Shown here piece after piece: positions 55,401 to 63,176 of a DNA stretch of 64,000 bases (positions are counted from its first letter, which is position 1; each line of letters begins with the position of its first letter). A model generated the notes under the pieces. It worked only from the letters and a program-made list of their open reading frames with translations, ran no database searches and was not told where the DNA came from. This DNA comes from Desulfohalovibrio reitneri (GTDB lineage Bacteria; Desulfobacterota; Desulfovibrionia; Desulfovibrionales; Desulfovibrionaceae), in contig NZ_JOMJ01000004.1 of NCBI RefSeq assembly GCF_000711295.1, positions 248,001 through 312,000 on the forward strand, given 5' to 3'. The position numbers were made by a program, and so were the translations under genes.

Positions 55401-56123
55401 CGGAGACTCCCGCTCGCCCGAGGGCATCACCTCCACGTCCATGCTCAACCTGGAGCGGTCCATGCGGAAGGTCTTGTTGCGCAGGTCTGCCTCCCCTTGG
55501 CCGCGCAGGTTCAGTCTGCCGCTGAGTTCCCGGATGAGGGAGCCGGGACGGGGGGAGGCCCGCAGGCGGGCGGAGAGGAGGTAGTCATCTCCGGAGCCGG
55601 TCCCCGCGCGCAGGGAGATGTCGTCCAGTTCGGCCGTGGCGTTGCCCATCCGCAGACCGACGCGGGAGCCGGACACCGAAAGGCGTTCCACCTGGAAGTC
55701 CACGTCCCCGCCGCCCGAGCCGGCGGAGGGGGGTGGGGAGGGCAGGTTCCACCGTCCCTCGGCGTTTCGGGCAAGGCTGAGGTCCAGCCCTTCCACGCGG
55801 ATTTCGGAGATGTCCAGCTTGCGCCGGAGCAGAGGGCGAAGCTCCAGACCGAGGACCGCCTCGCGAACGGTGAGCAGGGGAGAGGTATCGAAACCCTCCG
55901 GATTGGCCACGCGCACGCCCCGCAGTTGCACCGAGGGAAGGGGGAGCAGGTCCAGGTCCACTTCCTCCACCGTCAACTCCAGGCCAAGCGCCTCGCGCAG
56001 GGCGGACACCGCCCGTCCGCGCACCGCCTCGGCCACCAGGGCTTGGGGAATGAATTCAAGGGCCAGGACGACGACCAGCAGCAGTCCGGCCGCCACCAGG
56101 AGTTTTCTGCGTGCGCTTGCCAT
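52413..56123 (-). CDS. AsmA-family protein (1236 aa)
   Basis: A large envelope protein with one N-terminal membrane anchor (residues 4-27, ARRKLLVAAGLLLVVVLAL) and a very long periplasmic part of repeating beta segments (alternating hydrophobic residues, many Leu-Arg-Ala strands). AsmA_N signatures are near the start (LGLELTVEEVDLDLLPLPSVQLRGVRVANPEGF). The AsmA_2/C-terminal part has LNGSAALTVRDG and ends in FGVKVLRLAAIPVLVQGPFEDIEV. AsmA/TamB-like proteins are bridge-like lipid transporters between inner and outer membrane. The ATG at 56123 is preferred. It is divergent from the ORP-type operon. Confidence 0.88.
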   Translation of the reverse strand: MASARRKLLVAAGLLLVVVLALEFIPQALVAEAVRGRAVSALREALGLELTVEEVDLDLLPLPSVQLRGVRVANPEGFDTSPLLTVREAVLGLELRPLLRRKLDISEIRVEGLDLSLARNAEGRWNLPSPPPSAGSGGGDVDFQVERLSVSGSRVGLRMGNATAELDDISLRAGTGSGDDYLLSARLRASPRPGSLIRELSGRLNLRGQGEADLRNKTFRMDRSRLSMDVEVMPSGERESPLNLVVEGVLRGKGTEGLRAEALEVVTDGAMLRLSGDLALGPGGPAVNGRANLDLHQPRDLLDALDMTMLDALAKPRTGTPLAELDSGFSLDANGARLRDIVLRLDDSLIQGDVSLEGWDGPLWHITLASPLIDLTDFIPRGTPGGTDEASLSLAKGLADLRMRLDLRADKLLAGEVEARNLRLEAEADQGKLSARTMKASFLRGRFSGGFEATVQEDELLVAAHMEARGQEEGQEGEDMRIVLNHDLAARGTPDKFTGQLVLHAFNPRDLLWTLGLRAPLTPPSLTRARLQADFTGGRQHISVSKGDLFLDGVGYDFTMDLRDFGDPDVTARVTAPRFDLAGYLGGGFQPDDDEQGFFAELLELVKTPPLHSLDLTAEVGTVLLPRTKAGNTSGRLRLDADGLRVTELACDLYGGRLTAEASARLPRQGGRTSDLRVEASVRGERLLAASLARLSGLETPFSGRVDLRADGTATGASGTELERALRGSASLSSDKLAMGADEPRDLGGLAADLRFTSRDRDGGRGLVTRYDFKLTTSGGGALPRGELSLRGPALVGESGLEVRESRLDWSGEISPEGTEAVPLSLGGRLTASTSRKRLLLDDLRAEGAGMRLTGRAGLRGGSGLAGSLDLTASEFSPRETLAALGFDVPPTRDPDALGSASGTLIASWTPNSLEVSNLDATLDGCSFTASLRLPRDGRRSTGSLDLAAGELDLDRYRLPEEKEGEEEPERPISGDLFPWLGSTRVQGNVRFEELKVWNMRFGEVRAKVEADNDELRLPMLSATLSGGRLTGNLQAARAEGDPLTGRAHAEVKGGDLFRFLHGLDPDVAVAAGDTDLVCDLTTRTVSDEILSNLNGSAALTVRDGWISFNKPQQKKETVKLDELLSSGRAKANPFKKAEADFSIDEGVLTTENFKLSNPLSFTATGGGSIDLPGERLKLVFGVKVLRLAAIPVLVQGPFEDIEVRINAAKAVLDTATGLVEDTLTLPWRLLEGLFP

Positions 56124-56244
56124 GTCGCTTGGCACCGTATCACGGAAAGTCGGGGAAGCCGAACATGGAATACGGTTCCGTCAGGGCGCATTCTGATTCC
56201 GACTCCCCCGCCGGTTTGGGCGTGGAATGCGCCATGCAGCGTGC

Positions 56245-56266
56245 GCAAAGTAAGCCTTCACTTTGC
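56245..56266 (+). promoter_or_regulatory. Candidate enhancer-binding-protein site of the ORP-type operon
   Basis: Perfect 7-bp inverted repeat GCAAAGT-N8-ACTTTGC whose right end lies 29 bp upstream of the sigma-54 promoter. Symmetry suits a dimeric activator; the cognate activator gene is not in the window. Confidence 0.5.
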
Positions 56267-56295
56267 AAGGAACCACGATTCCATGCCTTTTTTGA

Positions 56296-56310
56296 TGGCA
56301 CATGGTTTGC
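56296..56310 (+). promoter_or_regulatory. Sigma-54 promoter of the ORP-type operon
   Basis: TGGCAC-N5-TTGC matches the -24/-12 consensus at every fixed position, with GG and GC separated by 10 bp. It is 35 bp upstream of the first start codon, behind GGAGGG. The published orp operons of Desulfovibrio vulgaris are controlled by sigma-54 and a cognate activator, which agrees. Confidence 0.85.
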
Positions 56311-56345
56311 TGAGGGAAGAGAAAGAAGAACAAAGGAGGGTAGCC

Positions 56346-56549
56346 ATGCCCAGACAAGACGGAACAGGACCATTCGGCGATGGACGCCCCGGCAAGGGGC
56401 GGGGTCCCTGCGGACGCGGAACAGGCCGTGGACGCGGCCAGGGACGCGGCGGCGGAGCCGGGCGCGGGCAAGGCCCGGCCGGCGGACGCGGGGGACGCGG
56501 ACAGGGCGGCATGGGACGTCGCGGCACGTTCCAGGGTGAGAACGACTGA
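56346..56549 (+). CDS. Gly/Arg-rich DUF5320-like small protein
   Basis: A 67-residue low-complexity protein starting MPRQDGTGPFGDG and continuing in Gly-Arg-Gly repeats, with a single Cys (near residue 22). This start pattern (MP..DGTGP.G.GP) marks a family regularly encoded beside NifX-like and MinD-like genes in anaerobes. AAAGGAGGG precedes the ATG. It is the first gene behind the sigma-54 promoter, one base before the MinD-like gene. Its role is unknown; a disordered chaperone or cluster-carrier role has been suggested for the family only by association. Confidence 0.75.
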   Translation: MPRQDGTGPFGDGRPGKGRGPCGRGTGRGRGQGRGGGAGRGQGPAGGRGGRGQGGMGRRGTFQGEND

Positions 56550-56550
56550 C

Positions 56551-57429
56551 ATGCGGCTTGCCCTGGCGAGCGGCAAAGGGGGCGTTGGCAAGACCTGCGT
56601 CGCCGTGAATCTGGCCCGGGTGCTGGCCGACAGGGGCCTGCGCCCGGTACTGGCGGACTGCGACGTGGAGGAGCCCAACGCCCATCTCTTTTTCGGTCCC
56701 GCCGAGTTGAACCGCGCGCGGGATCATTTTGTGCCGGTGCCCGAAATCGACAACGAGGTTTGCCTCGGCGATGCTTGCCGGGCCTGTGTGAACGCCTGCC
56801 GTTTCAAGGCGCTGTTGGCCATGGCTGGGGAGATCATGCCCTTTCCGGAACTCTGTCACGGCTGTGGTCTGTGCGGAATTGTCTGCCCCGTGGGCGCGGT
56901 GGGTAGCTCCAGCCGGCACATCGGCCACACCGCCGAGTTGGAGTCCGAAGGAGTGCGACTGGTGAGCGGCGAGATGCGCATCGGCGAGGCCATGGCCCCC
57001 CCGCTGATTCGCGAGGTCAAGGCCAGGGCCCTGGAGGCCGCCGACGAGGACGGCCTGCTGCTGTACGACTGCCCGCCCGGCGGCTCCTGCCCGGCCGTGA
57101 CCAGCCTGGACGGCGCCGATTTCGTGTTGCTGGTGGCCGAGCCCACGCCTTTCGGGGTGCACGACCTGGGGCTGGCCGTCGATCTTTTGCACCACCTGGA
57201 ACTGCCCGGAGCCGTGGTCTGCAACCGCGCGGACATGGGCGACCCGGAGCGCGTGCGGCGCTTCTGCCGCGAACGCGGATTGCCGTTGTTGGCGGAGCTG
57301 CCCGCCACCGCCCGCGCCGCGGAAGTCTGCGCCGACGGACGGCTGCTGGCCAGGGAAATCCCCGATTTTTCCGAACGCTTCGATGATCTGGCCTCGGCCG
57401 TACTGCACAGCATGGAGGGCGCGGCATGA
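56551..57429 (+). CDS. MinD-like ATPase with inserted 2x[4Fe-4S] ferredoxin domain (ORP complex, first)
   Basis: A 292-residue P-loop ATPase. The deviant Walker A GKGGVGKT is at 8-15. A ferredoxin domain is inserted: Cys71, 76, 79 and 83 (CLGDACRACVNAC) and Cys102, 105, 108 and 112 (CHGCGLCGIVCP). The first motif has a wider first spacing (C-x4-C) than usual. The Walker B region is LLLYDCPPG. Homologues belong to the orange protein complex of Desulfovibrio and are linked to metal-cluster assembly or cell division. Its stop overlaps the next start in ATGA. Confidence 0.92.
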   Translation: MRLALASGKGGVGKTCVAVNLARVLADRGLRPVLADCDVEEPNAHLFFGPAELNRARDHFVPVPEIDNEVCLGDACRACVNACRFKALLAMAGEIMPFPELCHGCGLCGIVCPVGAVGSSSRHIGHTAELESEGVRLVSGEMRIGEAMAPPLIREVKARALEAADEDGLLLYDCPPGGSCPAVTSLDGADFVLLVAEPTPFGVHDLGLAVDLLHHLELPGAVVCNRADMGDPERVRRFCRERGLPLLAELPATARAAEVCADGRLLAREIPDFSERFDDLASAVLHSMEGAA

Positions 57430-58325
57430 AGACGCTTGTGGTGCTCTCCGGCAAGGGCGGAGCGGGCAAGACTTCGGTCACGGCGGCCCTGGCGGCGGCC
57501 GCGGCCAGGGACCTGTCCGGCGGCGTGGTGCTGGCGGACTGCGATGTGGACGCGGCCGACCTGCACCTGGTGACGGCGCCCGAGGTGCGGCGCGAGGAAG
57601 TCTTCATCCAGGGCGAACTGGCCTCCATCGACCCGGACCTGTGCACGCAATGCGGCGAATGCTTGGAACACTGCCGCTTCCACGCCGTGACGGAGGACTT
57701 CTCCATCCGCGAGGAGCACTGCGAGGGGTGCGGGGTCTGTGAGGCCGTCTGCCCATCCGGGGCGGTGCGCATGGAGCCAAGGCGGTGCGGCCGGTGGTTC
57801 GTCTCCGATACCCGTTTCGGCCCCATGGTGCACGCGGCCCTGGACATCGGCGCGGAAAACTCGGGCAAGCTGGTGACCACCGTGCGCAAGCAGGCTGACC
57901 GGCTGGCCGAGGAGAGCGGCGCGGACCTGGTGCTGGTGGACGGCTCCCCTGGCATCGGCTGCCCGGTCATCGCCTCCCTCACCGGGGCCTCGGCGGTGCT
58001 GCTCGTGACCGAGCCGGGCGTGGCCGCCCTGCACGACCTGCGCCGCGTCATGGACCTGGCCGACCACTTCCGCATCCCCGCTCTGGCGGTCTGCAACAAG
58101 GCGGGCCAGTCCCCGGCCAGGGAGGCCGAGACCGAGGCCTACGCCGAGGAGCGGGGTCTGCTCGTGGCCGGGCGGCTGCCCAACGACGCGGGGTTCGTGC
58201 GGGCCCAGGAGCGCGGCCTGAGTGTGGTGGAGTACGACCCGGAAGGGCTTGGAGCCGAATTGGACGAAATATGGCGCAACGTGACCAGCCAACTGCAACT
58301 GCGAGGAGTCAAGCAATGCGGATAG
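57426..58325 (+). CDS. MinD-like ATPase with inserted 2x[4Fe-4S] ferredoxin domain (ORP complex, second)
   Basis: A 299-residue paralogue of the preceding protein. Walker A GKGGAGKT is at 9-16. Ferredoxin Cys are 73, 76, 79 and 83 (CTQCGECLEHC) and 99, 102, 105 and 109 (CEGCGVCEAVCP), both canonical. Walker B is DLVLVDGSPG. The two ATPases are probably a heterodimer, as such genes nearly always occur in pairs. The following gene starts inside its last codons. Confidence 0.93.
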   Translation: MKTLVVLSGKGGAGKTSVTAALAAAAARDLSGGVVLADCDVDAADLHLVTAPEVRREEVFIQGELASIDPDLCTQCGECLEHCRFHAVTEDFSIREEHCEGCGVCEAVCPSGAVRMEPRRCGRWFVSDTRFGPMVHAALDIGAENSGKLVTTVRKQADRLAEESGADLVLVDGSPGIGCPVIASLTGASAVLLVTEPGVAALHDLRRVMDLADHFRIPALAVCNKAGQSPAREAETEAYAEERGLLVAGRLPNDAGFVRAQERGLSVVEYDPEGLGAELDEIWRNVTSQLQLRGVKQCG

Positions 58326-58654
58326 CCATTCCGACCGCCGAGGGGGTGCTGTGCGCCCACTTCGGCCACTGCAGGGAGTTCGCCCTCATGGACGTGGACC
58401 CCGAGGCCAAAACCGTGGCCTCCTGCACGTTCGAAACCCCGCCGCCCCACGAGCCCGGCGTGCTGCCGGCCTGGCTGGCGGATAAGGGCGTGGAGGTGGT
58501 CATCGCGGGCGGCATGGGCCAACGCGCCCGCGACCTGCTGGACCAACGGGGGGTCAAGACCGTCGTCGGCGCCCAGGGCGGCAAGCCCGAGGAAGTGGCC
58601 GCCTCCTGGCTGGGCGGTACCCTGGAGGTGGGCGCAAACCTTTGTGATCACTGA
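58316..58654 (+). CDS. NifX/ORP-like protein (MTH1175 family)
   Basis: A 112-residue protein of the dinitrogenase iron-molybdenum cofactor family (PF02579): MRIAIPT start, CAHFGHCREFALMDVD near 11-26, VVIAGGMGQRARDLLDQRGVKTVVGA near 60-85. The orange protein of Desulfovibrio, a member of this family, carries a Mo-Cu-Mo sulfide cluster. The HFGHC motif is conserved in family members. Overlap with the second ATPase gene indicates coupling. The last gene of the operon; a terminator follows. Confidence 0.9.
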   Translation: MRIAIPTAEGVLCAHFGHCREFALMDVDPEAKTVASCTFETPPPHEPGVLPAWLADKGVEVVIAGGMGQRARDLLDQRGVKTVVGAQGGKPEEVAASWLGGTLEVGANLCDH

Positions 58655-58694
58655 TTGTTCTCCGTCAGGGAGAAGCCGGTCCATCTCCGTCACA

Positions 58695-58732
58695 GGGCGG
58701 GACCCGATATGCGGGTCCCGCCCAACTTTTTT
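58695..58732 (+). terminator. Intrinsic terminator of the ORP-type operon
   Basis: Perfect 12-bp stem GGGCGGGACCCG with its complement, loop ATATG, then AACTTTTTT. It lies between convergent genes. Confidence 0.9.
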
Positions 58733-58738
58733 CGTGTG

Positions 58739-59842
58739 TCAGGCGACTTGGTGACGGCGTACGAAACGGCGGTCGATGCGGTCCTTGAGCCACCAGGAGG
58801 CTTTTGATCTGGTGACGATGCCGCGTTTTCTGAAGAGAGCCGTGCCGTCGCCGAGGTTGAAGAGGAGCAGGTAGTCAGGGTCGCCCGGGTCGAAGGGAGC
58901 GGGCTCGCGACCGTCCAGAGCGGCCAGAAGGTTGTCCGCCAGAAGTCCGCCCTGCCGCACGGCGTAGACTCCCACCTTGTCCAGCGGCGCCGGGCCGAAG
59001 TCTATGCAGTCGCCACCGCCGAAAATTTCCGGGTGCTCCGGGCAGCGCAGGAAGCGGTCGGTGAGCAGGCCCCCGCTGGGGCCGGCGGGCAGCCCGGACT
59101 CGGCCATCAGCCCTGAAGGGAGGATGCCAGGGGCGGCCACGGCAAGCTGGAAGGGCAGGCGGCGGCCGTCGTCCAGCATGCCCGTGCCCGGTTCCAAATA
59201 TTCCAGCCGGTTGTCCTCCAGCACCGTGACTCCGGAATCCGCCAAGGCCTCGCGGCACAGGCGGCGGACCCGCTCCTGGAAACCGTGCAGCAACCTGTGT
59301 CCGGCCACAAGAGTGACCGCGACGCGGCCGGGAAAGCGGCGTCCCAGCCGGGCCAGGTTGCCAGCCACCTCCACCCCGGCGGGGCCGCCGCCGAAGATCG
59401 CCAGGTTGCACTGGCCGCGCCGCAGCAGCCGCAGGGCCCGCAATCGCGCGCGGGCCAGATTGGCCACCGGCTTGACCGGAAAGCAGTCCGGCCCGCCGTC
59501 GCCGGGCAGGGGGCGGGCTCCGCTGCCCAGGTTCAGGGAAAGGACGTCATAGGAGATGGTGGAGCCGTCATCCAGTTCCAAAAGCCGCTCGCCGGGCCGG
59601 ATGCGCACAACCGAGGCGCGGCGGAATACACCTCCTCCGCGTTCGGCCAGTTTGGCCACATGGAAGGCGGCCTCGCGAGGGCGGTAGTACCCACCCAGGA
59701 TTCCCGGGCCCATGCCGGAGTAGCAGTGGACCCGGGCCGGGCTGACCAACGTGACCCGGTGGCCGCGCCCGGTGACTTTCCCCAGCCGCTTGAGGGCGGC
59801 CAGGTGGGCGTGTCCGCCGCCCGCCAGCACCAACCGGGCCAC
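58739..59842 (-). CDS. FAD-dependent pyridine nucleotide-disulfide-type oxidoreductase (NDH-2-like)
   Basis: A 367-residue flavoprotein. The FAD Rossmann motif at the N-terminus reads GGGHAHLAAL (8-17), the variant seen in NDH-2-like and SelD-associated oxidoreductases. The NAD(P) motif is FGGGPAGVEVAGNL (about 148-161), and FGGGDCIDF (about 272-280) is the second FAD motif. There is no CxxC redox disulfide. The start codon is GTG with only a weak ribosome site, 7 bp after the CheW stop, so expression may depend on readthrough from CheW. It may oxidise NADH for a quinone or membrane acceptor; a C-terminal amphipathic basic stretch (WWLKDRIDRRFVRRH) could bind the membrane. Confidence 0.85.
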   Translation of the reverse strand: MARLVLAGGGHAHLAALKRLGKVTGRGHRVTLVSPARVHCYSGMGPGILGGYYRPREAAFHVAKLAERGGGVFRRASVVRIRPGERLLELDDGSTISYDVLSLNLGSGARPLPGDGGPDCFPVKPVANLARARLRALRLLRRGQCNLAIFGGGPAGVEVAGNLARLGRRFPGRVAVTLVAGHRLLHGFQERVRRLCREALADSGVTVLEDNRLEYLEPGTGMLDDGRRLPFQLAVAAPGILPSGLMAESGLPAGPSGGLLTDRFLRCPEHPEIFGGGDCIDFGPAPLDKVGVYAVRQGGLLADNLLAALDGREPAPFDPGDPDYLLLFNLGDGTALFRKRGIVTRSKASWWLKDRIDRRFVRRHQVA

Positions 59843-59849
59843 GAAAGGC

Positions 59850-60368
59850 TCAGCAGGTGGCCAGCTGCTCCATCTCGTGGGTGGAGAGCAGCTTGTTCAG
59901 GTCCAGCAGGATGAGCAGTCTGTCCTCCAGCTTGCCCACGCCGTTGATGTACTCGGACTCGATGCCGGCCACCACGGGCGGGGGCGGCTCGATGGTGTCC
60001 GAGGGGATGCGCAGCACCTCGGACACGGAGTCCACGATAAAGCCCACGATCATGTTGCAGATGTCCACAACCACGCACCGGGTGTTCTTGTCGTGGTCCT
60101 TGCCTGGCATGCCGAATCGCTTGCGCAGGTCGATGACCGGGATGACCTTGCCGCGCAGGTTGATGACCCCCTCCACGAAATCCGGGGCCTTGGGCACCCT
60201 GGTGATGTCCACCATGCGGATGATTTCCTGCACCTTGAGGATGTCGATGCCGAACTCCTCATCGCCGATGGAGAAGGTGACCAGCTGGCGGATCTGCTGC
60301 CCGCCCCTGCCTTCCTCGTCGGTGTTGATGAGGTTCACGAGTTCGGAGTCGCTGTCGAGATTGGACAT
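59850..60368 (-). CDS. cheW: Chemotaxis coupling protein CheW
   Basis: A 172-residue CheW-domain protein that links receptors to CheA. IRQLVTFSIGDEEFGIDILKVQEI (about 26-49), GVINLRGKVIPVIDLRKRFGM (about 67-87) and VGFIVDSVSEVL (about 107-118) are the family signatures. It is slightly longer than E. coli CheW because of an acidic N-terminal extension (SDSELVNLINTDEEG). No CheA gene is present in the window. Confidence 0.93.
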   Translation of the reverse strand: MSNLDSDSELVNLINTDEEGRGGQQIRQLVTFSIGDEEFGIDILKVQEIIRMVDITRVPKAPDFVEGVINLRGKVIPVIDLRKRFGMPGKDHDKNTRCVVVDICNMIVGFIVDSVSEVLRIPSDTIEPPPPVVAGIESEYINGVGKLEDRLLILLDLNKLLSTHEMEQLATC

Positions 60369-60528
60369 TGCTCTGGCTCCGTTGGCTGTGTTTCGCCCGT
60401 CGCGGTCCGCCCCCCACGGCGGCCCGTCAACTCGGACGGCATGGTGGGATGCTACCTGGAAAGGGCCTGGATGAACAGGCGTTCGAAGTGGATTATCACG
60501 AGCTGGCGCGGGGCCCGGCCTTGGGGAG

Positions 60529-60744
60529 TCAGCGGTTCGGGGCGATGTCTTGGCACATGAGAAGGAGAAGGCCACGCCCGGCGGGGTTGACTTCCCCGTC
60601 TGTGCGCGAGGCGGGCTGAGCCTGTCCGACTTCCCTCACCACGCGGGTTTCTCCGCCGCCGCTGATGACGGGGTCCTTGTCGAACAGCCGGGGACCGGCG
60701 AGAAACAGGGCCGCGAAGAGCAGCACAAGGATAAGGCGATGCAT
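60529..60744 (-). CDS. Small exported or membrane-anchored protein (71 aa)
   Basis: N-terminal hydrophobic segment (residues 4-18) that may be a signal anchor, then a polar Pro/Gly/Arg region and a C-terminal Leu-rich piece with one Cys. GGAGAAGCA precedes the ATG. Not recognised. It lies between the CheY-like gene and cheW on the same strand. Confidence 0.45.
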   Translation of the reverse strand: MHRLILVLLFAALFLAGPRLFDKDPVISGGGETRVVREVGQAQPASRTDGEVNPAGRGLLLLMCQDIAPNR

Positions 60745-60828
60745 TGCTTCTCCAAGAAAGAAGGCTATTCTTTCCCGGATACGCAATGCAGGGGAACGTG
60801 GCAAGCGTTATGACGAAAAAACGTACTA

Positions 60829-61236
60829 TCAGGCCGCCTGGTCGATGAGACCCAATTTGCGAAGTTCCCCCAAAAGGACGTTCTCATCGATGGGCTTGAC
60901 CAGGTAGGACGTGGCGCCACCCAGGAAGAAGGCGTTGTGCGTGTCCACGTTGTCTTCCAGCACGGTGGTGATGATGACCTTCACGCCGTCGTTCTCGGCC
61001 ACGCCCATGTCCTGCTCGATGTCGCGTATTTCACGCAGGGCGTTGTGTCCGTCTATTTCCGGCATGACCAGGTCCATGCAGATCAGGTCGTAGGGTTTGC
61101 CTTCGCTGAGGGCGCGTCGGAAGGCGTAGATGGCTTCGTCTCCGTTCACCGCCACGTCGCAGTATCCATACGGGTGCAGGATTTCCTGCAGGTAGCTGCG
61201 GCAGTAGAAGTCATCGTCGACGATCAGGGCGCGCAT
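60829..61236 (-). CDS. Single-domain response regulator (CheY-like)
   Basis: A 135-residue receiver. The acidic pocket is in LIVDDDF (4-10), the acceptor Asp in LICMDLVMPEIDG (near 57), Thr in VIITTVLED and Lys in SYLVKPIDE. The insertion GVAENDGVKV before beta-4 is longer than in CheY. No output domain. With cheW downstream and CheX at 43.9 kb it may take part in chemotaxis or a related relay; its kinase is not known. Confidence 0.92.
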   Translation of the reverse strand: MRALIVDDDFYCRSYLQEILHPYGYCDVAVNGDEAIYAFRRALSEGKPYDLICMDLVMPEIDGHNALREIRDIEQDMGVAENDGVKVIITTVLEDNVDTHNAFFLGGATSYLVKPIDENVLLGELRKLGLIDQAA

Positions 61237-61401
61237 GCGGGGGAACCTCCGATTCCGGAACGCGGAGTGAATTATCCACAGTGTTTCGCTATTTTTCCAC
61301 AAGCAATGCAATGGTACCTCCGCCCATACCCTTTGTCAAAAGCTACATTCGGGGGATAAACTGGGTAGAATACCGGACCGGGGAGAGTATGACAAGCGTG
61401 T

Positions 61402-62154
61402 TCAGCGCTTGATGACGCTCGTGGACAGGCCACGGCAATGACACGATTCGTCCCTGGGCAGGGTCCGGCGCAGGCAATCCACCACGCCCCGCCGCAGGAC
61501 AACCCAGAACCCGCCGCGATACTGGCAGACGGCGCCTCCTTGGGAGAAGGACGTCCGGGGCTGCCCCAGCAGGCGCTCTAGTTCGTCGGCGGGCATGCCC
61601 GGCTCCGCCAGCCGAGTGAGGCGGACGGATTCATTTTCAGCCTCGGACCGCGTCCTTTTCGTGGCGCGCCGTTCGGCGGCTTGGGATTCGGGCTTCTTCC
61701 ATGCGGATTGGCCAAGCCGTTGGCTGGCCAGGGTTTCCAACTCCCCTGCGTAGGTGGGGTCGGCCGCCGCCCGCGCCACGCCACTGGCCAGCCGCATGGC
61801 CTCCACATCCGCCCGGACCCGGCAGACCAGCACCGGGAGGCCGTCGGCGGTTTCCAGCGAGCGCCCCGCCTCTTCCATGCGCAGCAGGGCGGCGGCGTAG
61901 GTGCGCACCTCGTCCGGGGTGATGGTCAGTTCGTCGAACTGCGCTTCGGCCGCGAGAAGATTCCCGGCTCGCTGGGCGAGCTTGCTCCTGGCCCCGTTGG
62001 CGCAGAGGCGGCGCGCTTCGGCCAGGGTCTGCCGCTCTCCCAGGGTGTGGCGATGGCTGGCGCGAAGCGTGCTTCCGTTCTCCGCCCGCGCCACGGGAGC
62101 GTGGCAGAGCACGGCGGCCGCAAGGAAAAGGAGGGCGAAGCGGAGTGCGGGCAT
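61402..62154 (-). CDS. Periplasmic hypothetical protein (250 aa)
   Basis: Signal peptide at 1-24 (ends ARAEN). The mature protein is mainly helical and Ala/Glu/Arg-rich (QTLAEARRLCANGARSKL, LLAAEAQFDELTITPDEV). A C-terminal domain (about 195-240) has PGMPADELERLLGQPRTSF, a bacterial SmpA/OmlA-like turn, and three Cys close together at the end (DCLRRTLPRDESCHC). No confident family. It stands 165 bp from the CheY-like gene, same strand. Confidence 0.65.
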   Translation of the reverse strand: MPALRFALLFLAAAVLCHAPVARAENGSTLRASHRHTLGERQTLAEARRLCANGARSKLAQRAGNLLAAEAQFDELTITPDEVRTYAAALLRMEEAGRSLETADGLPVLVCRVRADVEAMRLASGVARAAADPTYAGELETLASQRLGQSAWKKPESQAAERRATKRTRSEAENESVRLTRLAEPGMPADELERLLGQPRTSFSQGGAVCQYRGGFWVVLRRGVVDCLRRTLPRDESCHCRGLSTSVIKR

Positions 62155-62195
62155 GGTTTGCTGCCGGGAAGGTTTCCGGCCCCGCGGGCCTGTGC

Positions 62196-63038
62196 CTAGA
62201 GGGATACCTTGGTTTTCTGGGTGACGCCGAAGATGGACAAGTCGGGGCGCCCACGCTCCCCGGCCATTTGGCGGCAGTAGCGCACCATGGCATCGATGCC
62301 CTGGTCGTCGCGGTCCTGGTTGTGGTGGAAGAGGCCGAAGGCCTTCACTTCCGCGCGCAGGGCGATGTCCAGGGCGTCGGTGTAGAGGGCGTGTCCCCAG
62401 CCCCGGGTCAGGTGATAATCCTCGGGGGTGTATTCGGCGTCGTGCACCAAGAGGTCCGCGCCCCGGGCGAACTTCACGTAGTCCTCCACCGCCAGGCCGC
62501 CGCGATGGTCAACATGGGGCTCGTTGTCCGTGAGAAAGACGAATCGTTTGCCGTCCTCTTCGAAGCGGAATCCCAGCCCCATGTTGGGGTGGCTGATGGG
62601 GATGGTGGCCACCTCCATGGTGTCGATGGCCAGCCGCGAGGCGCAGATGCCCTGGTATTCGATGGAAGCCTTGATTTCCTCGTAGGGCACCGGGAAGTAG
62701 GGCGGCAGCATGGTCCTGGCCAGGAGCTTCTCCATGTTGCCCTGGGCCAGGGGGCAGCCGTGAATGCGGATGCGGCTGGTTTCGGAATAAATGGGCTTGA
62801 AGAAGGGAAAGCCCAGTACATGGTCCCAGTGGGAGTGGGTGAAAAGGAGGGTGAGGTCGCGGCGGCCCTCGGCCAGCAGGCTGTTGCCCAGCCCGCGGAT
62901 GCCCGTGCCCGCGTCCACCACGACGATGTCGTCGTTGCGGGTGCGAATTTCCAGGCAGGTGGTGTCGCCGCCGTATGTGGCGAACTCCCGCCCGGAGACT
63001 GGAATGGAACCTCGGGCGCCCCAGAATCGGATGAGCAT
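62196..63038 (-). CDS. MBL-fold metal-dependent hydrolase
   Basis: A 280-residue beta-lactamase-fold hydrolase. The metal motif THSHWDH (67-73) supplies His68, His70, Asp72 and His73; IPISHPN and LLVHDAEY provide further ligands. The N-terminus MLIRFWGARGSIPVSG is typical of the phosphodiesterase-like branch with cyclic-nucleotide or RNA substrates. No signal peptide. The substrate is not known. Ribosome site is weak. Confidence 0.88.
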   Translation of the reverse strand: MLIRFWGARGSIPVSGREFATYGGDTTCLEIRTRNDDIVVVDAGTGIRGLGNSLLAEGRRDLTLLFTHSHWDHVLGFPFFKPIYSETSRIRIHGCPLAQGNMEKLLARTMLPPYFPVPYEEIKASIEYQGICASRLAIDTMEVATIPISHPNMGLGFRFEEDGKRFVFLTDNEPHVDHRGGLAVEDYVKFARGADLLVHDAEYTPEDYHLTRGWGHALYTDALDIALRAEVKAFGLFHHNQDRDDQGIDAMVRYCRQMAGERGRPDLSIFGVTQKTKVSL

Positions 63039-63110
63039 GCCGGATCAGCCCCTTCTGGTTGCGTCCGCTTTATGCGGACAATTCTGGGCACGTAGCCGAT
63101 CCGGCAAATG

Positions 63111-63154
63111 AAAACAAGGCATGGGCGGCGGAAGCGCTCCGCCGCCCATGCCTT
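63111..63154 (-). terminator. Intrinsic terminator after the cytochrome c3 gene
   Basis: On the minus strand a perfect 17-bp stem (63116-63132 with 63138-63154) around a 5-base loop is followed by TTGTTTTC, 23 bp after the cytochrome stop. Confidence 0.88.
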
Positions 63155-63176
63155 GGGTGGGTCGTTCAGGAACGGG

